Part shown: piece after piece, positions 6,885 to 13,336 of the stretch
How the letters are laid out: every line of letters starts with the position of its first letter
How positions within the stretch are numbered: position 1 is the stretch's first letter
Assembly (NCBI GenBank): GCA_041725875.1
Contig: JBGRQB010000123.1
Coordinates: 1 to 13,336 of the forward strand
DNA from: JBGRQB01 sp041725875
Lineage (GTDB): Bacteria > Bacteroidota > Ignavibacteria > Ignavibacteriales > Melioribacteraceae
Direction of reading: 5' to 3'
DNA: 13,336 nucleotides
Translations under genes and position numbers: made by a program
The notes under the pieces: model-generated
The model's input: only the letters and a program-made list of their open reading frames with translations
What the model was told of the DNA's origin: nothing
Databases searched by the model: none

Positions 6885-9800
6885 ATGAACAATTTTAATC
6901 TGATATATAAAAACTTAAAATATTATTTCAGAACCAATATCTGGATTCTGCTCGGAACAATGATGAGCACCGCAATTATCACAGGCGCTCTTATAATTGG
7001 CGATTCAGTAAAATTTAGTCTTAACAAAATTGTTCATAATCGTCTGGGCAACACAACCTACGCTTTAACAAGTGGCGACAGATTTTTCAGAAGTCAGCTC
7101 GCTGATGAAATTACTCAAAGTAAAAATAGTGTGACTGCTCCTTTGCTTCAGACAAGAGGAATGGCTGTTGCAGATGGTGGAAGCAGAAGAGTTAATAATA
7201 TTCAGGTTTACGGTATTAACAACAAATTTGAAAATATCTCTTCAACAAAAAATATATACTCAGATTTATCCGCTGATGAAATAGTTGTCAATTCTCACCT
7301 TGCAGATAAGCTCCAACTGAAACAGGGTGATGAGTTTCTTCTCAGATATGAAAAACTTGACTCAATGCCGAAAGAGACTCCGCTCTCCAGCGATGAAGAA
7401 TCAACAATTGCAAAAAGATACACGGTAAAACATATTGCTTCTGATGAAGAGCTTGGAAGATTCGGCTTAAAAAATGAACAGGTTGCACCGGATAATGTTT
7501 TTCTTAATCTTCAAAGTTTATCTGCTGATATGAAACTTCACAACAAAGCAAATATGCTTCTTTTTGCAGATAAAGCAAATTCCAACATTACAGAATTAAA
7601 CAGAGAATTAGTTCAAAACTGGAAGCTTGAAGATTACGGAATTGAATTAAATAATCTTAATAATTCACCTGAAATTGAATTAAGATCTAAAAGAATTTTT
7701 CTTGATGAACCATTGATAAAATCTGCTCAAAACACAAAAACAGATAATGAAAAAATCCTTACATACTTTGTAAATGAAATTAAAAACAGAAACAGCAGCA
7801 CATCTTATTCCTTTTTATCAGCAACTGAAAAGGTAAAGGGAATTAAGGAAAATGAAATCGTTATAAACTCCTGGCTTGCTGCCGACCTGAAAGCAAAACC
7901 GGGCGATAAATTAAAAGTTAAATATTTTACAATTGGAGAAAAAAGAAATCTTGTTGAAGATTCCACATTCTTTATTGTAAAAAGCATTGTGCCAATTAAA
8001 GGTGTTTATGCGGATAAAAATTTGATGCCCGATTTTCCCGGACTCACAGAAGCTGAGAGCTGTCTCGACTGGCATCCAGGTATTCCTGTCGATTTTGATA
8101 AAATTAAAAAACGTGATGAAAACTACTGGGATAAATATAGAGGAACCCCAAAAGGATTTGTGTCACTTAAAACAGCACAAAAATTGTGGAGCAACAGATT
8201 TGGGAGTCAGACCGCAATAAGATTTAAGGAAATCAAAAAAGCAGAACTGGAAAACCGACTTCTTGCAAATCTTTCTCCATCCGATTATGGAATGGAAATT
8301 ATTGATGTGAAAACATCTGCTCTTAATGCAAGCTCCAAATTAGTCGATTTTTCCGGACTCTTTATCGGATTGAGCTTCTTTATAATTATTGCATCACTCT
8401 TGTTAACCGGACTCTTGTTTATCCTCAATGTTGAATCACGCTCGGAAGAGCAGGGAATTCTGCTCGGCATTGGCTTCACCAAAGAGCGTATCAGAAAGAT
8501 TGTTTTATCTGAAACATTTATTCTTGTCCTGCTCGGAAGTATGCTCGGAGTTATTACAGGAATCGGCTACAATCAGATTGTTCTTGCTGCTCTTAAATCT
8601 ATCTGGTCCGATATTGTAAGAACCTCCGCTCTTGAAATGTATGTAAATCCTGTAACGGTTCTTACCGGCCTGTCAACAGGCGTTATCATAACTATGATTA
8701 CTGTTTTGCTATTCCTGCGCGGACACCTGAAAAACACAATTCACCAGTTGCAGCGTTCGGCAGCAGGATTAAAATATATATTCAAAAGTAAAAGCAAACT
8801 TTCCCTGATATCAGGAATAGCTGGTGTTGCTCTTTCTCTTATCATTTTATTTATAACCGAATCCGGCAAAGGTTCAGAAAGATTCGGAACCTTTTTCCTT
8901 GTGGGAATTATGATTTTATCTTCCGGAATCTTCCTTATAAATCACTGGATGAACAGACTGCTGTCAAAAAATAATAATGGAAAGATAAACCTCTTTACAA
9001 CGGCAGTTAAAACATTGGCAGTTAACAGAAAGAGGAGTCTGATGCTGCTCGGACTCCTTGCAAGCGGCCTGTTTATCGTTTTCACTGTAGGCGTTAATAA
9101 GAAAAGCGTTCCCGCTGATTTGAGTGACAGAAAATCAGGAACCGGCGGATTCTCCTACATTGCAGAAATGTCACTTCCGTTTTATAACGATCTTAACAAT
9201 TCTGAAATTCAGGAAGAATATAACCTTACAAACTTATCTGCCGATAAAATAAACTTTGTGCAGTTCAGAATGAAAGAAGGGGATGATGCAAGTTGTCTGA
9301 ACCTTAACAGAGTCACAAACCCTCAGGTGCTCGGAGTTGATACAAAAGTTTTTGCAGAACTTAATCCTTTTAGGGTAAAATCAGCAATAGAAAATTTTGA
9401 TGCTGAAAATCCCTGGAAAGAACTGGAAAAGAATAATGAAAACTACATTCCTGCAATTGCAAATGAAACAGACATCATCTGGCAAATGGGAAAAGCCGTT
9501 GGCGATACATTAACCTACACGGCTGATAATGGTGAGCGATTTGTTATCAGACTTGTAGCAGGATTGGAAAACTCTATCTTTCAGGGAAATATTATAATTT
9601 CGGAAAAAGCTTTCCTTCAAAAATTTAACACAGTCACAGGCAGTAAGCTTTTTCTTCTTAATAACATTGCCAAGGCAAAACAACTTTCCGAAGAATTATC
9701 AAACTCTTTGATAGATTACGGAATAACCCTTACCAGAACCACAGAGCGACTTGCGCAGTTTAATAAAATAGAAAATACCTATCTCTCAATATTTTTGATA

Positions 9801-10145
9801 CTCGGAAGTTTCGGAATTTTTCTCGGAAGCTTTGGAATTGCAATTGTTGTATTTAGAAATGTTTACGAACAAAAAAGTGAACTTGCACTTATGCAGGCAG
9901 TCGGGATAGAAAAAAAAATGATCAAAAAGATGATTGTCCAGGGGCACTTACTTCTTCTTTTTGCAGGAATATTAGTCGGCTTAACTGCATCACTTTTTGC
10001 AAGCTTCTCCTCAATAGATAAAATTCCGTATCTTCTCATAACTCTGATTATATTGATAGTAACTGCCAACGGAGTTTTCTGGACTCACTTTTCAGCAAAA
10101 CAGGCACTCTCTTCAGATCTTTTGCCTTCTCTCAGAAAAGAATAA
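6885..10145 (+). CDS. Large FtsX-type ABC permease with about 10 TM segments (YbbP-like)
   Basis: The 1086-residue product has an N-terminal TM (19-39) that leads through GALIIGDSVKFSL into an extracytoplasmic domain of about 440 residues. Six closely spaced TMs follow, near 491-513, 545-567, 591-611, 640-659, 667-686 and 719-737. A second extracytoplasmic domain spans about 740-965, then three TMs lie near 965-988, 1016-1038 and 1047-1068. The blocks around 490-615 and 967-1070 read as two FtsX domains, each with a charged segment after its first helix (SRSEEQGILLGIGF and EQKSELALMQAVGI), typical of the MacB/LolC/YbbP coupling region. The order of ten helices matches YbbP-type permeases, which hold both halves in one chain. 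ATG 6885 lies nine bases after the ATPase stop with no convincing Shine-Dalgarno sequence; coupling to the ATPase is likely. The role is probably extraction or export of a lipid, lipoprotein or glycoconjugate from the inner membrane; the substrate is unknown. Confidence 0.92.
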   Translation: MNNFNLIYKNLKYYFRTNIWILLGTMMSTAIITGALIIGDSVKFSLNKIVHNRLGNTTYALTSGDRFFRSQLADEITQSKNSVTAPLLQTRGMAVADGGSRRVNNIQVYGINNKFENISSTKNIYSDLSADEIVVNSHLADKLQLKQGDEFLLRYEKLDSMPKETPLSSDEESTIAKRYTVKHIASDEELGRFGLKNEQVAPDNVFLNLQSLSADMKLHNKANMLLFADKANSNITELNRELVQNWKLEDYGIELNNLNNSPEIELRSKRIFLDEPLIKSAQNTKTDNEKILTYFVNEIKNRNSSTSYSFLSATEKVKGIKENEIVINSWLAADLKAKPGDKLKVKYFTIGEKRNLVEDSTFFIVKSIVPIKGVYADKNLMPDFPGLTEAESCLDWHPGIPVDFDKIKKRDENYWDKYRGTPKGFVSLKTAQKLWSNRFGSQTAIRFKEIKKAELENRLLANLSPSDYGMEIIDVKTSALNASSKLVDFSGLFIGLSFFIIIASLLLTGLLFILNVESRSEEQGILLGIGFTKERIRKIVLSETFILVLLGSMLGVITGIGYNQIVLAALKSIWSDIVRTSALEMYVNPVTVLTGLSTGVIITMITVLLFLRGHLKNTIHQLQRSAAGLKYIFKSKSKLSLISGIAGVALSLIILFITESGKGSERFGTFFLVGIMILSSGIFLINHWMNRLLSKNNNGKINLFTTAVKTLAVNRKRSLMLLGLLASGLFIVFTVGVNKKSVPADLSDRKSGTGGFSYIAEMSLPFYNDLNNSEIQEEYNLTNLSADKINFVQFRMKEGDDASCLNLNRVTNPQVLGVDTKVFAELNPFRVKSAIENFDAENPWKELEKNNENYIPAIANETDIIWQMGKAVGDTLTYTADNGERFVIRLVAGLENSIFQGNIIISEKAFLQKFNTVTGSKLFLLNNIAKAKQLSEELSNSLIDYGITLTRTTERLAQFNKIENTYLSIFLILGSFGIFLGSFGIAIVVFRNVYEQKSELALMQAVGIEKKMIKKMIVQGHLLLLFAGILVGLTASLFASFSSIDKIPYLLITLIILIVTANGVFWTHFSAKQALSSDLLPSLRKE

Positions 10146-10176
10146 ACACCCTCTCTGACAAAAAGGAATTTCAGTT

Positions 10177-10204
10177 AAGAATTTATTTTTAATGTTAAAT
10201 TCTT
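10177..10204. repeat. AT-rich inverted repeat, possible weak terminator
   Basis: A perfect 9-base inverted repeat, AAGAATTTA (10177-10185) and TAAATTCTT (10196-10204), flanks a 10-base T-rich loop, 31 bases after the permease stop. The stem has only one G-C pair and no long U-tract follows, so it would be a poor Rho-independent terminator. It could instead be an operator-like palindrome upstream of the peptidase gene. Confidence 0.35.
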
Positions 10205-10274
10205 TAATTTGTGACATCTGCACATAAAAACAAGACTTTATTGTCTATTATTTTGAAGTCAAACAGGGTAGTAT
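10205..10274 (+). promoter_or_regulatory. Probable promoter region of the peptidase/membrane protein unit
   Basis: The 129-base gap at 10146-10274 is the only sizeable plus-strand intergenic space, so a promoter is expected here. A TATTAT hexamer at 10246-10251 matches the sigma-70 -10 box in five of six positions, and an overlapping TATTTTG (10249-10255) partly resembles the Bacteroidota TAnnTTTG element. No -35 box at proper spacing was found: TTGTGA at 10209-10214 is too far upstream. AGGG at 10265-10268 is a plausible ribosome binding site six bases before the ATG. Confidence 0.28.
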
Positions 10275-12263
10275 ATGAAAATTAAAAAACTTATTTATCT
10301 GTTTTGTTTGTTCACAATTCCTCTCCTTTCACAGGAAAGCGCCGCAAAGACTTTGAGTCCGCAAAACGCAAATTACGATATTAGCGTTAAACTTAATCCC
10401 GAAACAAAAATGCTTACCGCAACTGAAAAACTTCACTGGAAAAATATAACCTCCGTGCCTGTAAAAGAATTGCAGTTCCATCTTTATCTGAACGCATTCA
10501 AAAATTCCAAATCTACATTTATGATAGAATCGGGAATGCGCCACAGAGGCTTCTCAAGCGAAAAAGACTCTGCAGCCTGGGGATGGATCGATATTGATTA
10601 TATCGCTCTTGAGGTAGGGGTAAATCTCACTCAGGCAATAGAATTTATTCATCCCGATGATGATAATCTTTATGACAGAACGGTTATAAGAATTCCCCTT
10701 GAAAAAGAGATAAAACCAAATCAGGAGATAACCCTGAATATAAAGTTTACTGCCAAGCTTCCGCAAATTATGGCCAGAACCGGATTTAGTGACGACTATT
10801 TCCTTGTGGGACAATGGTTCCCGAAAATAGGAGTCTTTGAAGATAAAGGTCAGCGGGGAAGAGAAGAAGCAGGCTGGAACTGTCACCAGTTTCACGCAAA
10901 TACTGAATTTTATGCCGACTTTGGAAACTATAATGTTGATATAACAATCCCTGAAAAATTTGTTGTGGGAGCAACAGGAGTTTTACAGGAAGAAACAAAA
11001 AACAGCGACGGCACAAAAACATTAAAATATAAAGCAGAAGATGTTGTTGATTTTGCCTGGACAGCCTCGCCACTTTTTGAAGTTGTTAAAGATAAATGGA
11101 AAGATGTTGATATTACACTCCTCATTCAGCCGCAGCATATCTCAAAAGCGGAAAACCATATTCAGGCTGCCAAATACGCCTTTGAATATTTTGATGAAAA
11201 ACTAGGGAAATATCCCTATCCTTCAATGACTATAGTTGATCCTCCGTTCAGGGGACTTGCCTCCGCGGGAATGGAATATCCTATGTTTATCACTGCCGGA
11301 TGTATCTGGGGTATGCCCGATGGAATAAGAACCACAGAAATGGTTACCATTCACGAACTTGGACACAATTATTTTATGGGACTCCTTGCAAGCAACGAAT
11401 TTGAAGAAGCCTGGATTGATGAAGGCTTTAACACTCATTTCGAAAACCGTATTATGGATAAATACTACGGTAAAAAACACTCCTTTACCGATTTTGCAGG
11501 CTTCCACTTGGGTGATATGGAAATGAGCAGAAGCGGATACGTTGGTATGCAGAACCCTTATATAGCTGAAATTAACAGACCAGCCTGGCTCTTTAAAGAC
11601 GGAGGTTACGGAACTCTCAGCTACAACAAACCTGCAATTGTTCTGGCAACATTTGAAAACATTGTAACAGAAGAAACAATGGATAAAATAATGAAAATCT
11701 TTTTTGAAAGATGGAAATTTAAACATCCGGGCGGACAAGATTTTATCGACATTGCAAAAGAGATTGTTGAACAAAACCCAGAACTTAAAAACAGAATTGA
11801 TGTAACACAATATTTTTGTCAGACACTCAACACATCTGACATTTGCGATTACAAAGTATCCTCAATTGATATCACAGAAAACAAAGATGAAATTGAACTG
11901 AGCGGAATTGATGATGAAAAACAATTTCATTCATCAGAACCGGAAGATGATATTAATTACATAAGTAAAGTAGTTATTACCAGAATTGGTGACGTTGTTG
12001 TTCCTCAGGAACTTCTTATTCAGTTTGAAGATGGCTCTGAAATAAAAGAACAATGGAACGGTGTTGAAAGAATAAAAGTATTTAAATATAAAAATCCGCA
12101 AAAAATAAAATGGGTAAAACTCGATCCCGAAAATAAAATTCTGATCGATATGAATCTGATAAATAATAGTCTCACCCTCGAACCGGAAACAGGCGTTGTA
12201 TGGAAGTACGCTGCAAAAATGCTCTTCTGGGTTCAGAACACAATGGTGACAATGTTTTTCTAA
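10275..12263 (+). CDS. Secreted M1-family zinc metallopeptidase (aminopeptidase N-like)
   Basis: The 662-residue product starts with a signal peptide: KIKK, a hydrophobic core at 6-18, and probable cleavage after S19 leaving Q20. Residues 30-250 form the M1 N-terminal beta domain, including the QWFPKIGVFEDKG segment common in bacterial M1 peptidases. The catalytic domain has AGMEYP (331-336) in place of GAMEN, the zinc motif HELGH (H360, E361, H364), the third zinc ligand E383 exactly 18 residues after H364 in WIDEGF, and the likely transition-state tyrosine Y450 in LSYNKPA. All catalytic residues are therefore present. A beta-rich C-terminal part follows, and the last 22 residues (from about 640) form a hydrophobic segment that could bind membrane or a partner. 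AGGG six bases before the ATG supports this start. It would act in the periplasm or at the cell surface on peptide N-termini. The membrane protein gene follows after 23 bases, suggesting an operon. Substrate specificity cannot be read from the sequence. Confidence 0.95.
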   Translation: MKIKKLIYLFCLFTIPLLSQESAAKTLSPQNANYDISVKLNPETKMLTATEKLHWKNITSVPVKELQFHLYLNAFKNSKSTFMIESGMRHRGFSSEKDSAAWGWIDIDYIALEVGVNLTQAIEFIHPDDDNLYDRTVIRIPLEKEIKPNQEITLNIKFTAKLPQIMARTGFSDDYFLVGQWFPKIGVFEDKGQRGREEAGWNCHQFHANTEFYADFGNYNVDITIPEKFVVGATGVLQEETKNSDGTKTLKYKAEDVVDFAWTASPLFEVVKDKWKDVDITLLIQPQHISKAENHIQAAKYAFEYFDEKLGKYPYPSMTIVDPPFRGLASAGMEYPMFITAGCIWGMPDGIRTTEMVTIHELGHNYFMGLLASNEFEEAWIDEGFNTHFENRIMDKYYGKKHSFTDFAGFHLGDMEMSRSGYVGMQNPYIAEINRPAWLFKDGGYGTLSYNKPAIVLATFENIVTEETMDKIMKIFFERWKFKHPGGQDFIDIAKEIVEQNPELKNRIDVTQYFCQTLNTSDICDYKVSSIDITENKDEIELSGIDDEKQFHSSEPEDDINYISKVVITRIGDVVVPQELLIQFEDGSEIKEQWNGVERIKVFKYKNPQKIKWVKLDPENKILIDMNLINNSLTLEPETGVVWKYAAKMLFWVQNTMVTMFF

Positions 12264-12286
12264 TTTATAACTAATAAGGAAATATT

Positions 12287-13228
12287 ATGTTTGGTTCATA
12301 TATAGCCGGATTAAAAATGACTCTGGCATCAAAAAAGATGATAACATTAATTTATCTTACAACGCTCTTTGGCGCTCTTATTCTTGTTATTCCGTTCTTT
12401 AACATAGCAAAATCGGAAATGACACACTCTCTGCTTGTTGCCGAACTTCTTAAAGGATTTGACTATACCGCATTTTTTGAAACCAATAAAGAATTTGGAA
12501 ATATCATTTCATCTTTTATTTCAATTATTAAATGGCTTGGCATAGGTTACTTTTTCTTCTCTGTGGTTTTAACAGGCGGAATTATAAAAACGCTTTTACA
12601 GGAAAATATAAAATTTGATATCAAAACTTTTATGTCAGCCTGCGGAGAAAACTTCTGGCGACTTCTCAGAACTTCCTTTTACAATATTGTAATTCAGGCC
12701 CTTCTATTTATAGGGATGTTTATCCCTGCATCAATAATAGTTGATATTGCTGCAAACACAGCCCAAAGTGAAGCAAGTGTTGTATATACTGTTGTTGTTA
12801 TTGGTGTTATTCATCTTGCAGTTATTGCTCTTTTTGCTCTGACCGCAGATTTCACTAAAATAAAACTGATAAACGAAAACAGCAGAAAAGTAATTTCAGC
12901 AGGATGGAAATCCTTGGGTTTTGTTCTTAAAAACTTCAAGTCATACTTTCTCTATTTAATGACAATGATCTTTCCGGCTCTGCTTGTTCTTCTTTACTGG
13001 TTTGTTGAATCAAAAACAACAATGAGCACAGGCAGTGCAATTTTTATGATGCTGATTGTGCAGCAGGTATTTATCTGGACGAGAATAGCTGCAAAGATAT
13101 GGGTAATTGCTGCTGAAGTAGATTTCTTCAAATTAAAAGAAGTGAAAGTAATAAATGAAGAAAGGGAAGAAGCTGCCGATCCTGAAATAAAAGAACCGGA
13201 AATTATGGAAGAGATTATTTTAGATTAA
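12287..13228 (+). CDS. Six-TM integral membrane protein of unknown function
   Basis: I do not recognise a family. The 313-residue product starts at an ATG with AAGGA at 12276-12280, six bases upstream and 23 bases after the peptidase stop. Hydrophobic segments lie near residues 18-40, 75-105, 130-155, 162-187, 218-240 and 245-272. The first is preceded by SYIAGLKMTLASKK, an amphipathic lead-in seen in some membrane proteins with repeated glycerophosphodiester-phosphodiesterase-like or DUF975-like membrane domains. The last 40 residues are highly charged and mostly acidic (EEREEAADPEIKEPE) and are probably cytoplasmic. No enzymatic motif, cysteine cluster or transporter signature was found. 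Co-transcription with the M1 peptidase, and the peptidase's hydrophobic C-terminus, allow a physical partnership, which is inference. It ends four bases before a strong terminator, so it is the last gene of its unit. Confidence 0.85.
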   Translation: MFGSYIAGLKMTLASKKMITLIYLTTLFGALILVIPFFNIAKSEMTHSLLVAELLKGFDYTAFFETNKEFGNIISSFISIIKWLGIGYFFFSVVLTGGIIKTLLQENIKFDIKTFMSACGENFWRLLRTSFYNIVIQALLFIGMFIPASIIVDIAANTAQSEASVVYTVVVIGVIHLAVIALFALTADFTKIKLINENSRKVISAGWKSLGFVLKNFKSYFLYLMTMIFPALLVLLYWFVESKTTMSTGSAIFMMLIVQQVFIWTRIAAKIWVIAAEVDFFKLKEVKVINEEREEAADPEIKEPEIMEEIILD

Positions 13229-13231
13229 TAA

Positions 13232-13255
13232 AAAAGGGAACCGAGGTTCCCTTTT
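13232..13255. terminator. Bidirectional Rho-independent terminator
   Basis: The arms AAAAGGGAACC (13232-13242) and GGTTCCCTTTT (13245-13255) are perfectly complementary around a GA turn, in practice a GGGAAC stem closed by a CGAG tetraloop. A-rich sequence on the left and TTTT on the right make it work in both directions. It lies between the plus-strand membrane protein (stop at 13228) and the convergent minus-strand gene (stop at 13262), and serves both. Confidence 0.93.
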
Positions 13256-13261
13256 AATTTA

Positions 13262-13336
13262 TTAACCGATTGTCTCTTTTACATAAGCAAGTGATTCATC
13301 AATTGCAGTAAGTGTCTGCTGCAACTCTTCTTCTGT
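13262..13336 (-). CDS. C-terminal fragment of a convergent minus-strand gene
   Basis: The reverse strand reads without a stop from the right edge for 24 codons to TAA at 13264-13262, giving the C-terminus EEELQQTLTAIDESLAYVKE followed by TIG. The predicted peptide is an acidic amphipathic helix. Such a tail resembles the end of many PLP-dependent aminotransferases or small helical proteins, but 24 residues are too few to assign a family. The terminator placed just after its stop supports it being a real gene that continues beyond the window. Confidence 0.68.
   Translation of the reverse strand, partial: TEEELQQTLTAIDESLAYVKETIG

Noticed and set aside
11223..11810. A 195-codon antisense open frame inside the M1 peptidase
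   Set aside because: It lies opposite the catalytic domain with its zinc motif, and its product is low-complexity Phe/Cys/His-rich, as expected from reverse reading.
1..13336. Mobile element, CRISPR, toxin-antitoxin or defence system
   Set aside because: No direct-repeat array, transposase or integrase motif, nuclease domain or small gene pair was seen; base and codon use look uniform across the genes.

Overview
The window looks like ordinary chromosome from an AT-rich, diderm, probably anaerobic bacterium. Diderm is inferred from a lipobox lipoprotein, a LolD/YbbA-type ABC ATPase with a permease carrying very large extracytoplasmic domains, and a secreted peptidase. Anaerobic is inferred from the Fe-S-rich NAD(H) flavoprotein module. 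Strong AGA usage for arginine, low GC and the gene types fit the Bacteroidota/Chlorobi-Ignavibacteria (FCB) neighbourhood. Clear Shine-Dalgarno-like sequences (AAGG, GAGG, GGAG, AGGG, AAGGA) precede six of the seven visible starts, which fits Ignavibacteria-like or Cloacimonadota-like lineages better than typical Bacteroidia. This placement is inference, not proof. No rRNA, tRNA, CRISPR array, insertion sequence or integrase was seen.

Region 1 (1-3741) is an electron-transfer module. The first gene enters from the left edge and is a NuoE-NuoF fusion: a NuoE-type [2Fe-2S] domain, a second thioredoxin-fold [2Fe-2S] domain, an FMN/NADH domain, a NuoF [4Fe-4S] site and two C-terminal [4Fe-4S] ferredoxin motifs. 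This is the architecture of HydC+HydB of bifurcating hydrogenases and related NADH:ferredoxin enzymes. The second gene starts directly at its stop codon. It joins a NuoG-like [2Fe-2S] domain to a GltD-like Fe-S/FAD module and a C-terminal ferredoxin domain, but lacks the internal NAD(P)H-binding Rossmann domain that GltD-type proteins carry. The catalytic partner (hydrogenase, formate dehydrogenase or other) would lie to the left and is not visible.

Region 2 (3742-10145) continues the same run of tightly packed plus-strand genes: an eight-repeat PQQ-like beta-propeller lipoprotein, a GT4 glycosyltransferase, and a two-gene ABC system (LolD/YbbA-like ATPase plus a 1086-residue, about 10-TM FtsX-type permease resembling YbbP). 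Gaps run from a 4-base overlap to 9 bases, so these four envelope genes are probably co-transcribed, and perhaps translationally coupled, with the redox genes.

Region 3 (10146-13336) begins with a 129-base spacer holding an AT-rich inverted repeat and a weak promoter candidate. A second short transcription unit follows: a secreted M1-family zinc metallopeptidase and a six-TM membrane protein of unknown function. It ends at a strong GC-stem hairpin (13232-13255) that also serves a convergent minus-strand gene, of which only the last 24 codons are present.

The most interesting item is the two-gene flavoprotein module, mainly because its GltD-like subunit has lost the pyridine-nucleotide domain. 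I did not find a clearly new defence, mobile or RNA-based system.
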